DNA from: Planctomycetota bacterium
GTDB taxonomy: Bacteria; Planctomycetota; Phycisphaerae; UBA1845
Assembly (NCBI GenBank): GCA_016200265.1
Contig: JACQFE010000070.1
Coordinates: 1-64,000 of the forward strand
Direction of reading: 5' to 3'
DNA length: 64,000 nucleotides
Positions 56,947-64,000 of this stretch are shown one piece after another. The notes under the pieces are model-generated. The model was not told the origin of the DNA. It saw nothing but the letters and a program-made list of their open reading frames with translations, and did no database searches. Within the stretch, counting starts at the first letter, position 1; each line of letters starts with the position of its first letter. Made by a program: the position numbers and the translations under genes.

Positions 56947-58887
56947 ATGATTTCATATTTACGCGCTGGGCGCGTTCTATTCTCATTGTCGATCGTCTGT
57001 CTATTGTGGTCCCACGCGGCAGGAGCGGTCTTGCCTCAATTTGGGGCCGGCAAGCTTGAACGCCGACCGGATGAATTCGGCGGCTATGCATCCACGCATA
57101 TTGTCGTAAAGCTCAAGTCATCAACCGAGAACGGTCTTGCGGCTTTTCGGACGCTATTTCGAACCGGTCGCGACGTTGATCCTCGACCATGGTTGAGCCC
57201 CCAGTTTCAGCGACTTACCGGTTCCTGGCGGGCGACCCTCATGCGACCTTTCCGAAGCGAAACTTTTGGCGACCCGAATCTGGCCGCGAAACATGGGCTG
57301 GATCGAACTTACGTCATTGAAGTGCCGCCAGGCACGGATACGCCGGCGATGGCCCGAAGTCTTGCGGCGCTTTCCGATGAGGTCGAGGTGGCCGGGCTGG
57401 ACGGCATCGGCGGCGTTGCGGCGGACCAGCTGATCCCCAACGATACGAATTTCGGCCTGCAATACGCGATGGATAATACGGGTCAGACTGGGGGCACACC
57501 CGATGCGGATATTGACGCTGTGGAAGCGTGGGCTATCCATACGGGTGATCCGGGAACTGTAACGATCGCAATCATCGATAGCGGGGTCAGCCCGCACACC
57601 GAATTTGGATCGCGTCTGATTGCGGGCCACAACACGGACAATGTATTCACACCGACGCTCACAACGGACGGTTGCCCTCACGGTACCCATGTGGCCGGGA
57701 TTGCCGCGGCCACAGGGAATAACAGTCTCGGCATTGCCGGCATTACGTGGGGCGCGAATATCATGCCCGTGCGCGTGCTCAACGGCTGCAGTGGATTTGT
57801 TTCGAGTGTTGCAAACGGCATCATTTGGGCCGCGGATCATGGAGCCAACGTCGGGAACATGAGTTTGCAATTCTATGGACTCAGTGCGTCAGATCGCCAG
57901 CTTTTTCAAAATGCACTCGACTATGCACATGATCGCGGCATGGCCATGTTCTGTGCAGCCGGTAATGACAATCAAGGCGGGTCGGGTGTGGTGGCCTATC
58001 CGGCCCGACTGCACAACTGTCTCGCTGTGAGCGCCACGACGGATCAGGACTTGTTCGCCGATGTCGGAACCAGCACGACCGGATGGCGGAGCAATTACGG
58101 TCCTCAAGTCGAAATCTCCGCCCCCGGCGATCGAATTTATTCCACACTGCCCAGCAACAGTTTCGCTTTTCTTAGCGGCACTTCCATGGCCACACCGCAC
58201 GTTACGGGCGTGGCCGCGCTGCTGAAGTCGTACGATCCGACCCTGACCAACGATGATCTCCGTGACCTCATTATCGCGAATGTCGATGACAAAGGTCCGT
58301 TCGGCTGGGACGATCACTACGGCTACGGGCGGCTGAATGCCTATAACGCGATTGTCTCCGCAGACAGTTGGCCGAGCATCACCGCGAGCGATCCGCCGAA
58401 TCGAGCGATTGATGCGCGAATTCCTTTTGACCTTGACGGAACCAATCCGCAAGGTTGGTACATTGTGGATTTGACCGTTGCCACGGACGCAACGGCATTG
58501 GCGCCAGTGGACTTCCTGGTGTATCGCCATGGGGCATCCGGCGGCACGCCATTTGTAAGTACAATTGAGGCGACCGGGCCGAATACGGTGACTGTTACAC
58601 TCAATGTTTACATCAAGGTGCAGGCGTGGACCACGCTGCAATATCACACCACGGGACTGGTGCGGCTTGGATATCTGCCCGGCGACGTCAATGGCAACGC
58701 GACGAGCGATGCGTCCGATGTGACGGCGCTGGTTGATTACCTTGGCGGCGTGGGTGATCCGCTTCCGGAATGGTCCAGCGATATTGACCGATCCAACGCG
58801 ACGACGCCGCTGGATATTCTGACCGAAATCGACCTGCTCAATGGCGCGGGTTCCTACAATCCGTTCCTCAATGCTTCCCTGCCCTAA
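56947..58887 (+). CDS. Subtilisin-like serine protease with dockerin-like tail
   Basis: 646 residues with a signal peptide (LFSLSIVCLLWSHAAGA). An inhibitor-like propeptide is followed by the S8 domain with Asp in AIIDSGVSPH, His in HGTHVAGIAA and Ser in SGTSMATPH. The C-terminal region carries GDVNGNATSDASDVTALVDY and a second DIDRSN half-site, a type I dockerin-like calcium pair often seen in planctomycete exported enzymes. Its stop codon TAA is formed by the first bases of the inverted-repeat element that follows (58885-59009), so the original C-terminus may have been different. Confidence 0.9.
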   Translation: MISYLRAGRVLFSLSIVCLLWSHAAGAVLPQFGAGKLERRPDEFGGYASTHIVVKLKSSTENGLAAFRTLFRTGRDVDPRPWLSPQFQRLTGSWRATLMRPFRSETFGDPNLAAKHGLDRTYVIEVPPGTDTPAMARSLAALSDEVEVAGLDGIGGVAADQLIPNDTNFGLQYAMDNTGQTGGTPDADIDAVEAWAIHTGDPGTVTIAIIDSGVSPHTEFGSRLIAGHNTDNVFTPTLTTDGCPHGTHVAGIAAATGNNSLGIAGITWGANIMPVRVLNGCSGFVSSVANGIIWAADHGANVGNMSLQFYGLSASDRQLFQNALDYAHDRGMAMFCAAGNDNQGGSGVVAYPARLHNCLAVSATTDQDLFADVGTSTTGWRSNYGPQVEISAPGDRIYSTLPSNSFAFLSGTSMATPHVTGVAALLKSYDPTLTNDDLRDLIIANVDDKGPFGWDDHYGYGRLNAYNAIVSADSWPSITASDPPNRAIDARIPFDLDGTNPQGWYIVDLTVATDATALAPVDFLVYRHGASGGTPFVSTIEATGPNTVTVTLNVYIKVQAWTTLQYHTTGLVRLGYLPGDVNGNATSDASDVTALVDYLGGVGDPLPEWSSDIDRSNATTPLDILTEIDLLNGAGSYNPFLNASLP

Positions 58888-59009
58888 CGGCCTGTTGGAA
58901 ACTGTAGCGCTGCCCCTCGCGGGCGGCGTGGGTTGCATTCTTGCGCCACCCACAAGGGGTGGCGCTTACATCACGACGAAAAGCGCCCGTGTTTTTCAAC
59001 AGGCTGTTA
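58885..59009. mobile_element. 125-bp MITE-like element
   Basis: Imperfect terminal inverted repeats TAACGGCCTGTTGGAAAC (left) and the complement of TTTTTCAACAGGCTGTTA (right), with an inner GCGCCACCC ACAA GGGGTGGCGC hairpin. No coding capacity. TA at both ends is compatible with a TA target duplication. It fills the interval between two convergent genes. Confidence 0.7.
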
Positions 59010-59017
59010 GCGCCGAA

Positions 59018-60163
59018 TCAACCGAATACAGCGAGTGTCCGCGTCACCGCCCAATACAATCCGATCACGCCGATGAGAATTGAAACGGGAATCACGATTC
59101 TCGCACGGTACCACGGCTTCCTGCGAAACCAACCGACAAGCGCGAATGCCAGAAGTACGATGGAAAGCTGGCCACATTCCACGCCGACATTAAAGGCCAC
59201 TAGCGCCGTCGCGAATTGATTCTTTTCAAGACCAAGCTCTCTTAGAACGCTGGCGAAGCCCATTCCGTGAAGCAGTCCGAAGCAGAAGACGACCGCCGGT
59301 CGCCAGGGTTTTAGTTCCGACGTTAACGTATTCTCGAAGGCCACGTAGCTGATCGAGATCGCAATCAACGGCTCAACAATTGATGATGGGAGTTTAATCA
59401 CACCGTACATGGCGAGTGCGAGCGTGACGCTGTGGGCGATGGTGAAGGCCGTGATTTGCAGCAATAGCGGGCGGGCACGCATGCTGAGAAGGAAGAGTCC
59501 GAGCACGAAGAGGATGTGGTCGGCGCCCTTGGGCATGATGTGCTCGAAGCCGAGCCGCAGGTAGCGGATTGCGACTGACAAGCGGGTTTGCGATGCGGGC
59601 GCGCTCTGCAGCGGAAATGGCGGTGATTCTTCAGCCGGGCCAAGCATGTGCGTCACAGAACCGCCGGTGATCTCGCTACGAACCGTGAGTTCGACAAGCT
59701 GAAACGTCTTTGAGCACCAGTAGACGAACTCTTTCGCATCCGGAGGCACTTCGCCGCTAAGGCGCGTTGTGACGCCGAATACGGTTGGAATGCTCGATTT
59801 CGCTGTATCGCCGCTTTCGTACTCTGGAAATCCAATTCGCGGGGCCACGTCATGTCCGTCGAAACGCACGCGCACGCGATGCGAAATGGTCGATTTGGCG
59901 TGCTCGACGGCCTTGGCGAGTTCATCCGGCGACAGTGCTCGAAGCTGTGCGGCCACTTCCGCGGAATCCGTGCTCGAAGGTACTTCCAGCGCGATCGCGT
60001 CGATGTCCATGATGATGTCGATCTGATACCTCTGCTGCAAAGTGAAGGTGGTCTGCACTTTGGTGATGGTGAAAACGTGGGCGGCGGCGCGAGGCGGCTG
60101 CCATAGATGAATTAGAGCGACGGTAAGCGTTGCGGTCTTCAGAATCCGTCGAAGAGAATTCAT
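59018..60163 (-). CDS. HupE/UreJ-type membrane protein
   Basis: 381 residues. A signal peptide and a periplasmic domain (to about residue 200) precede six or seven membrane segments with the HupE/UreJ_2 signatures HIMPKGADHILFVLGLFLL, FTIAHSVTLALA and FCFGLLHGMGFA. His and Asp residues within these segments are probably metal (nickel or cobalt) ligands. No hydrogenase or urease gene lies in the window, so the transported metal or alternative role is open. Confidence 0.85.
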   Translation of the reverse strand: MNSLRRILKTATLTVALIHLWQPPRAAAHVFTITKVQTTFTLQQRYQIDIIMDIDAIALEVPSSTDSAEVAAQLRALSPDELAKAVEHAKSTISHRVRVRFDGHDVAPRIGFPEYESGDTAKSSIPTVFGVTTRLSGEVPPDAKEFVYWCSKTFQLVELTVRSEITGGSVTHMLGPAEESPPFPLQSAPASQTRLSVAIRYLRLGFEHIMPKGADHILFVLGLFLLSMRARPLLLQITAFTIAHSVTLALAMYGVIKLPSSIVEPLIAISISYVAFENTLTSELKPWRPAVVFCFGLLHGMGFASVLRELGLEKNQFATALVAFNVGVECGQLSIVLLAFALVGWFRRKPWYRARIVIPVSILIGVIGLYWAVTRTLAVFG

Positions 60164-60253
60164 GGAGCCTTATAGTGCGCGATTGGAGTTCATTTTGAAA
60201 CCCCCCGCACTCCATCCGCTCCTTTGACGTGAAGCCGATGCTTGATGCAAACC

Positions 60254-60300
60254 CGAACCCCAAGCACAAGCGCGGGGTGGCGGCAACCCGCCCCGTAAAC
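60254..60300. repeat. CCCC(AAGCRCRAGCGC)GGGG repeat, copy 3
   Basis: CCGAACCCCAAGCACAAGCG followed by CGGGG (60258-60277), same unit as 27492-27511 and 54061-54080. A second hairpin, GGCGGCAACCCGCC, follows. Confidence 0.7.
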
Positions 60301-60332
60301 GGGACGGCTCGGAGCTATTGCTGCACGATTTG

Positions 60333-61386
60333 TTACTGGCCGGGAACGAAGACGTTTTGAAACGACGCGCAATCGTGAAGGTCCACGTCGCCATCCCAGT
60401 CGATGTCGAAATAACGCCACGCAAGCTCGCTTGGCTCGACGCCCGGGCCGTCAAAACGAGCCAGAAAAAATCGGTAGTCAACAAGGGAAGGATATCCGTC
60501 TCCATCGAAGTCGCCGGGGGCTTTTCGAATGGCGAGGCTGTAGTCGGCGCCTCCGGCGATCGCAACGAAACCGGTATTTGGCTCCGGCACTTCGGTTTGC
60601 CCGTAAAAGTCATAGCCCCAACCGATGATCGATCCGTCACTGTGGAGTCCGAGATTGTGATAGCCGCCGGCCGCGATGAGAACGAAGTCGGTGTTGGGGA
60701 CAGGGGCATCGCATTGCCCTGCGTTGTAAAGAAAGCCGCATCCCCATGCGGCGACGGAACCATCCGCTCTTAGAGCGATGCTGTGCAGGCGTCCGGCCGC
60801 AATGGCGGCGAATCCGGAATTGGGGTCCGGCACGTAAAGCTGGCCCTCGAAATTTCGTCCCCAGGCCACGATTGAACCGTCGTCCTTCGTTGTCGCCCCA
60901 CGCGACAATCGTGCCATCAGCCCGTAATGCAAGACTATGCGTGAGTCCGGCGGAAATAGTGACGAAACCCGTGTTCGGCACCGGATCGTCCGCTTGCCCA
61001 TACGTGTCGTCACCCCAGCCGACAATCGAGCCGTCGGTCTGCAACCCAAGGCCGTGGGCATAACCAATGGCCGCCGCGATGTACCCGATGGACGAATCAG
61101 GAACATCAAGTAGACCGGAATCAGCACCCCACGCAATGATCGGACCATCCACACGGAGTGCGAGGCTATTAAATCCTCCAGCCGAAACGGAAACAAATTC
61201 CGCGCTGGAATCAGGGATGGTGATTTTGCCCTTCGCGTTGTAGCCCCAGGCGACTATTGAGCCTTGCGGCATGCTTGCCGGATTGGGCGGCGAAAGAGTC
61301 GCAACTTGGGCGCGTGCAGAATTTAGAATGATGCAGAGCGCGGCCCCACCTAACCCAACCAGAATCCTGGGCAACCGCACTTTCAT
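60333..61386 (-). pseudogene. Frameshifted RCC1-repeat exported protein
   Basis: Starts at ATG 61386 with a good signal peptide (ILVGLGGAALCIILNSARA). RCC1-type repeats follow: GSIVAWGYNAKGKITIP, IIAWGADSGLLDVP and IVGWGDDTYGQADD, each ending in a SLALRADG-like segment. Near 60890 the frame breaks at IVAWGDNE. The next repeat, DDGSIVAWGRNFEGQLYVP, is in another frame and continues through two more repeats and a calcium-type tail (DFDGDGYPSL, DIDWDGDVDLHD). Most of one repeat is missing at the junction, so a deletion between tandem repeats is likely; an assembly error is the alternative. Confidence 0.75.
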
Positions 61387-61503
61387 ATTGAACCCCACTG
61401 AATCGTAAGATCGCTTTGCTGGATAAGCCCTGACCAGCTTAGCATTTTTTCGGTGCCAATTCAAGCTTGAAATGATTTGGAGCATTGCGGCGAACTAATG
61501 CGC

Positions 61504-62649
61504 CTACGCAATCTGTTTGCGGAAGCGGAGCAGACTGAGGGTCAGGATGACCGCACAGCATGCCGACAGGCCGAGAATGGAGGGTGTCAGATCGAGAATA
61601 TCGGCGTCGCGGAGGATCACGCCGCGGACGATTTCGACGAAATACGTCACCGGCAGAAGATTTCCAAGCGAGCGGATGACGATCGGCATTTGCGCTCGCG
61701 GAAACATGAAGCCGGAAAGAAATACCGATGGCAGCATGACCAGAAATGAAAATTGGATCGCTTCGAGCTGAGTCCGCGCGAGCGTGGAGAGCAAGAGTCC
61801 CAGGCCAAGCACAGTCACAATGAACAGCCAGCTCAGGCCAAGGAGCAGCGTCAGACTGCCGTGAATCGGAACGTGGAAGACCTCCGTCATGGCCAGCAGG
61901 ACGATCAGCAATTCGCCAAAAGCCATCAACGCATAAGGAATGAGCTTGCCGAGCATCAGGCCGCCGCGTCCGACGGGCGTGACGAATAATTGCTCCAGCG
62001 TGCCCATTTCCCGTTCGCGAACGATGGAAAACGTGGTCAGGAAGAGCAGCACAAGCTGCAAGATGATCGCGATGAGGCCGGGCACGAAGAAGTGAGCGCT
62101 TTCGAGATTGGGGTTGAACAGCAATCGCGGCCGGACATCAATCGGCATGGCAAAGTGTCCTTGTTCATTTCGTGCGACGGCCAGTTGGAGTGATTCGCCG
62201 AACGATTTGGCCCGTGCTTTGGAAAGCTCCGTCGCCAGGAGTCCCATCGTGTTCATCGCCGCTGTAGCGGCCTGCGAATCGCTTCCGTCGATGACGATCT
62301 GGACGGGGGCCTGCTCGCGCAGGAGGAGTCGATCGGAATATTTTGCGGGGATGAGCACTCCGACGCGCGCCCGGCCTGACGTGATCGCGCGGTGGTACGA
62401 TTCGTCATCGGTGACGCGTTCAATCACGTCAAAGGTTCGCGTGTTCTGCATGGCGTCGATGAGCCGACGACTTTCCTGCCGGCCGTCGAGGTCCATCACG
62501 ACCGTGGGGATGTGGTCGATGGTCACGTCGATGGCGAAGCCGAAGATGGTGAGCTGGATCACGGGAACAAGGAAGGTGAAGAAGATCGTCGTGGGATCGC
62601 GGCGGATGTGGGCAAATTCCTTGAGAAAGATGGCCCAGAAGCCTCTCAT
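61504..62649 (-). CDS. ABC-2 type transporter permease
   Basis: 381 residues. An N-terminal membrane helix (TTIFFTFLVPVIQLTIFGFA) is followed by a large periplasmic loop (about residues 45-175) and five further helices, including VLLFLTTFSIVREREMGTLEQ, LFVTPVGRGGLMLGKLIPY and FPRAQMPIVIRSLGNLLPVTYFVEIVRGV. This is the YhhJ/YbhR pattern of drug or lipid exporters. Its start overlaps the ATPase stop by 4 bp (ATGA), so both are made together. Confidence 0.88.
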   Translation of the reverse strand: MRGFWAIFLKEFAHIRRDPTTIFFTFLVPVIQLTIFGFAIDVTIDHIPTVVMDLDGRQESRRLIDAMQNTRTFDVIERVTDDESYHRAITSGRARVGVLIPAKYSDRLLLREQAPVQIVIDGSDSQAATAAMNTMGLLATELSKARAKSFGESLQLAVARNEQGHFAMPIDVRPRLLFNPNLESAHFFVPGLIAIILQLVLLFLTTFSIVREREMGTLEQLFVTPVGRGGLMLGKLIPYALMAFGELLIVLLAMTEVFHVPIHGSLTLLLGLSWLFIVTVLGLGLLLSTLARTQLEAIQFSFLVMLPSVFLSGFMFPRAQMPIVIRSLGNLLPVTYFVEIVRGVILRDADILDLTPSILGLSACCAVILTLSLLRFRKQIA

Positions 62650-63662
62650 GCGGCGTTGCTCCGCGATCGTGCCCGACTCAGGGTGACGAAGACATCTTCG
62701 AGCGAAGGCTGCACTTCGCGAAATTCGGCGTGCGATTCGCGTGTTGCGGCTTCTCCAACAGCCGGCGCGGATGCCCCAGCCCTTGGGCTGGGGGACAAAC
62801 CATGGGACTTAAGGCGCTGAACAAGCGTCTGCGGAGACATTGCGTCCGCAAGCTGAATGTGCAATTCCGTGCCGAACAGTGTCGCATCGCGAACTTCAGG
62901 GATGTTGCGGGCACGAGCCAATGCCGATGGAGCATCGTCGCACGAAACGGCGTAACGACGCGTGCCGGGCGGTGTCACTTGCGGAAGGCTCTTTAGTTCA
63001 TGCGGCTCTCCGAGTGCGATCAAGTCGCCGGAGAGAACGTAGCCCACCTTTGTGCAGCGCTCGGCCTCGTCCATGTAGTGCGTGCTGACGAACATGGTGA
63101 CGCCCTGATGCGCCAGTTGGAACAACAAGTCCCACAAATCGCGGCGAGCGACGGGATCGATGCCCGCGGTCGGCTCATCGAGAAACAGAATTTCCGGTTC
63201 ATGAATCATCGCACATGCCAATGCCAGGCGTTGTTTCCAGCCACCGGACAAATGGCTCGCGAGGCGCTTGACGTAATCGCCTATCCCAACGAGATCGATG
63301 ACCGCCTGCTCGCGTTCGCGTCGGCGGCTCGGCGCCAGACCGTAGGCGAGAGCATAGAAGCGGATGTTCTCGATCACGCTGAGATCGTTATAGAGGCTAA
63401 ACTTCTGCGACATGTAACCGATTCGCGTCTTGATGGCCTCGGGCGACGTGCGAATGTCGTTCCCCAGCACCCACGCGGTTCCATTGCTCGGCGCGAGCAC
63501 GCCGCACAACATGCGAATGAGCGTGGATTTGCCTGAGCCGTTCGGGCCAAGCAAGCCGAAAATGGCCGCTCGCGACACGCTGAGCGTGATATCGCGCAAT
63601 GCGACGACCTCGCCGAATCGTCGGCCCAAGTGTTCGGTTCGGATGACGGCGTCCTCATTCAC
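62646..63662 (-). CDS. ABC transporter ATP-binding protein with repeat-derived linker
   Basis: 338 residues. Walker A GPNGSGKST near residue 40, Q-loop MSQKFSLY, signature LSGGWKQRLALACAM, Walker B ILFLDEPTAGIDP and the H-loop VSTHYMDEAE are all intact. It powers the ABC-2 permease encoded downstream. Near the C-terminus the segment SPSPRAGASAPAVGEA is encoded by the CCCCAGCCC TT GGGCTGGGG palindrome (62774-62793), an in-frame repeat insertion between the accessory domain and the last helix. No periplasmic adaptor gene is seen. Confidence 0.92.
   Translation of the reverse strand: MNEDAVIRTEHLGRRFGEVVALRDITLSVSRAAIFGLLGPNGSGKSTLIRMLCGVLAPSNGTAWVLGNDIRTSPEAIKTRIGYMSQKFSLYNDLSVIENIRFYALAYGLAPSRRREREQAVIDLVGIGDYVKRLASHLSGGWKQRLALACAMIHEPEILFLDEPTAGIDPVARRDLWDLLFQLAHQGVTMFVSTHYMDEAERCTKVGYVLSGDLIALGEPHELKSLPQVTPPGTRRYAVSCDDAPSALARARNIPEVRDATLFGTELHIQLADAMSPQTLVQRLKSHGLSPSPRAGASAPAVGEAATRESHAEFREVQPSLEDVFVTLSRARSRSNAA
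62774..62793. repeat. Palindromic repeat inside the ABC ATPase gene
   Basis: CCCCAGCCC TT GGGCTGGGG, a perfect 9-bp stem, read in frame within the ATPase. A related copy lies at 27801-27822. Confidence 0.7.
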
Positions 63663-63707
63663 GTCCGATAGTTTAAGCTCTCGCGAAAAGGCGTCGAACT
63701 ATCGGAG

Positions 63708-64000
63708 ATGGATCATGCGATCGTTATGTCGAATTTCACGGAGGTTGGGGCGATTGGCGGCGTACACCGCGGATCGGCGAGATTGATGCCGGTTTGGGCG
63801 CACACCTGGCTTGCGGCGTTGTTGGTCTTTACGGTCGCTGTTCGAGCGCTTGATCCAACCGGATGGCTGGGATCGGATGATGCCGCGTATCATTCGGCGG
63901 CCGAGCAAGTGCTGACCGGCTCAACCATTGAACGACTGCATCATCATTACTCACGAATGTCGATGATCCTGCCGATTGTGGCCTCGATTCGAATTTTCGG
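63708..64000 (+). CDS. Membrane glycosyltransferase, GT39/ArnT-like, 5' part
   Basis: Partial; continues beyond the window. The ATG at 63708 has GGAG immediately before it; ATGs at 63726 and 63786 are in frame and the last directly precedes the first membrane helix (WLAALLVFTVAVRALDP). The loop after it, GWLGSDDAAYHSAAEQVLTG, carries the acidic pair typical of the first extracytoplasmic loop of GT-C enzymes using polyprenyl-phosphate sugar donors. Divergent from the ABC exporter operon. Confidence 0.6.
   Translation, partial: MDHAIVMSNFTEVGAIGGVHRGSARLMPVWAHTWLAALLVFTVAVRALDPTGWLGSDDAAYHSAAEQVLTGSTIERLHHHYSRMSMILPIVASIRIF

Overview
The window looks like a chromosome segment of a moderately GC-rich planctomycete, probably Phycisphaerae-like. 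Pointers are the exported proteins ending in DCNGNGVPDECE / DFDGDG calcium-binding repeats with IPTL-CTERM-like or dockerin-like tails, RCC1-type exported repeats, a planctomycete-style large CusA, and many short palindromic repeats scattered between and inside genes. This assignment is inference from protein style; no rRNA is present.

Layout. (1) 1-4.94 kb: the int-proximal end of an integrated element: an unknown protein, a cluster of CGTTCA repeats, two small helix-turn-helix proteins, a CHC2/TOPRIM/DUF3987 primase-helicase and a tyrosine integrase whose reading frame runs through a 47-nt 3' half of a tRNA-Thr(TGT) gene, the likely attachment site. (2) 5-6.3 kb: nearly empty apart from a small triple-repeat Cys/His protein. 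(3) 6.28-20.8 kb: a tightly packed seven-gene signalling operon: FIST sensor, three hybrid histidine kinases, a REC-GGDEF-REC-GAF-HD-GYP protein able in principle to both make and break c-di-GMP, a thioredoxin-fold membrane protein and a REC-HDOD protein. It holds ten receiver domains, three kinases and two Hpt domains. (4) 21-29 kb: a decayed or two-ORF protein, an exported protein, acetyl-CoA synthetase, UvrB, then a 28-bp perfect palindrome containing an exact parS site, then a TIR-domain protein of the CAP12/Pycsar-effector type. (5) 29.4-31.5 kb: three unannotated peptides of 35, 36 and 43 residues, each with its own Shine-Dalgarno, ahead of a patatin-like lipoprotein. (6) 32.5-37.1 kb: exported proteins (repeat adhesin-like protein, HExxH metalloprotease, subtilase). 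(7) 37.2-44.4 kb: a heavy-metal CusA/CusB pair plus a methyltransferase remnant, bracketed by an intact tRNA-Leu(CAA) and a 38-nt 5'-half copy of it. (8) 44.6-64 kb: membrane protein, a DnaJ/SDR operon, ICMT-like methyltransferase, Cys-repeat lipoprotein, MOSC protein, sialidase-like Asp-box protein, PyrB, a second subtilase, a 125-bp MITE-like element, HupE-like protein, a frameshifted RCC1 protein, an ABC-2 exporter pair and the start of a GT39-like glycosyltransferase.

How it fits together. The FIST-to-HDOD block is best read as one branched phosphorelay operating on c-di-GMP. The two tRNA fragments mark two separate integration histories. Several families of palindromic repeats have entered coding sequence in frame (sialidase linker, ABC ATPase linker, TIR C-terminus). 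All functional assignments are from reading motifs by eye; no database search was run.
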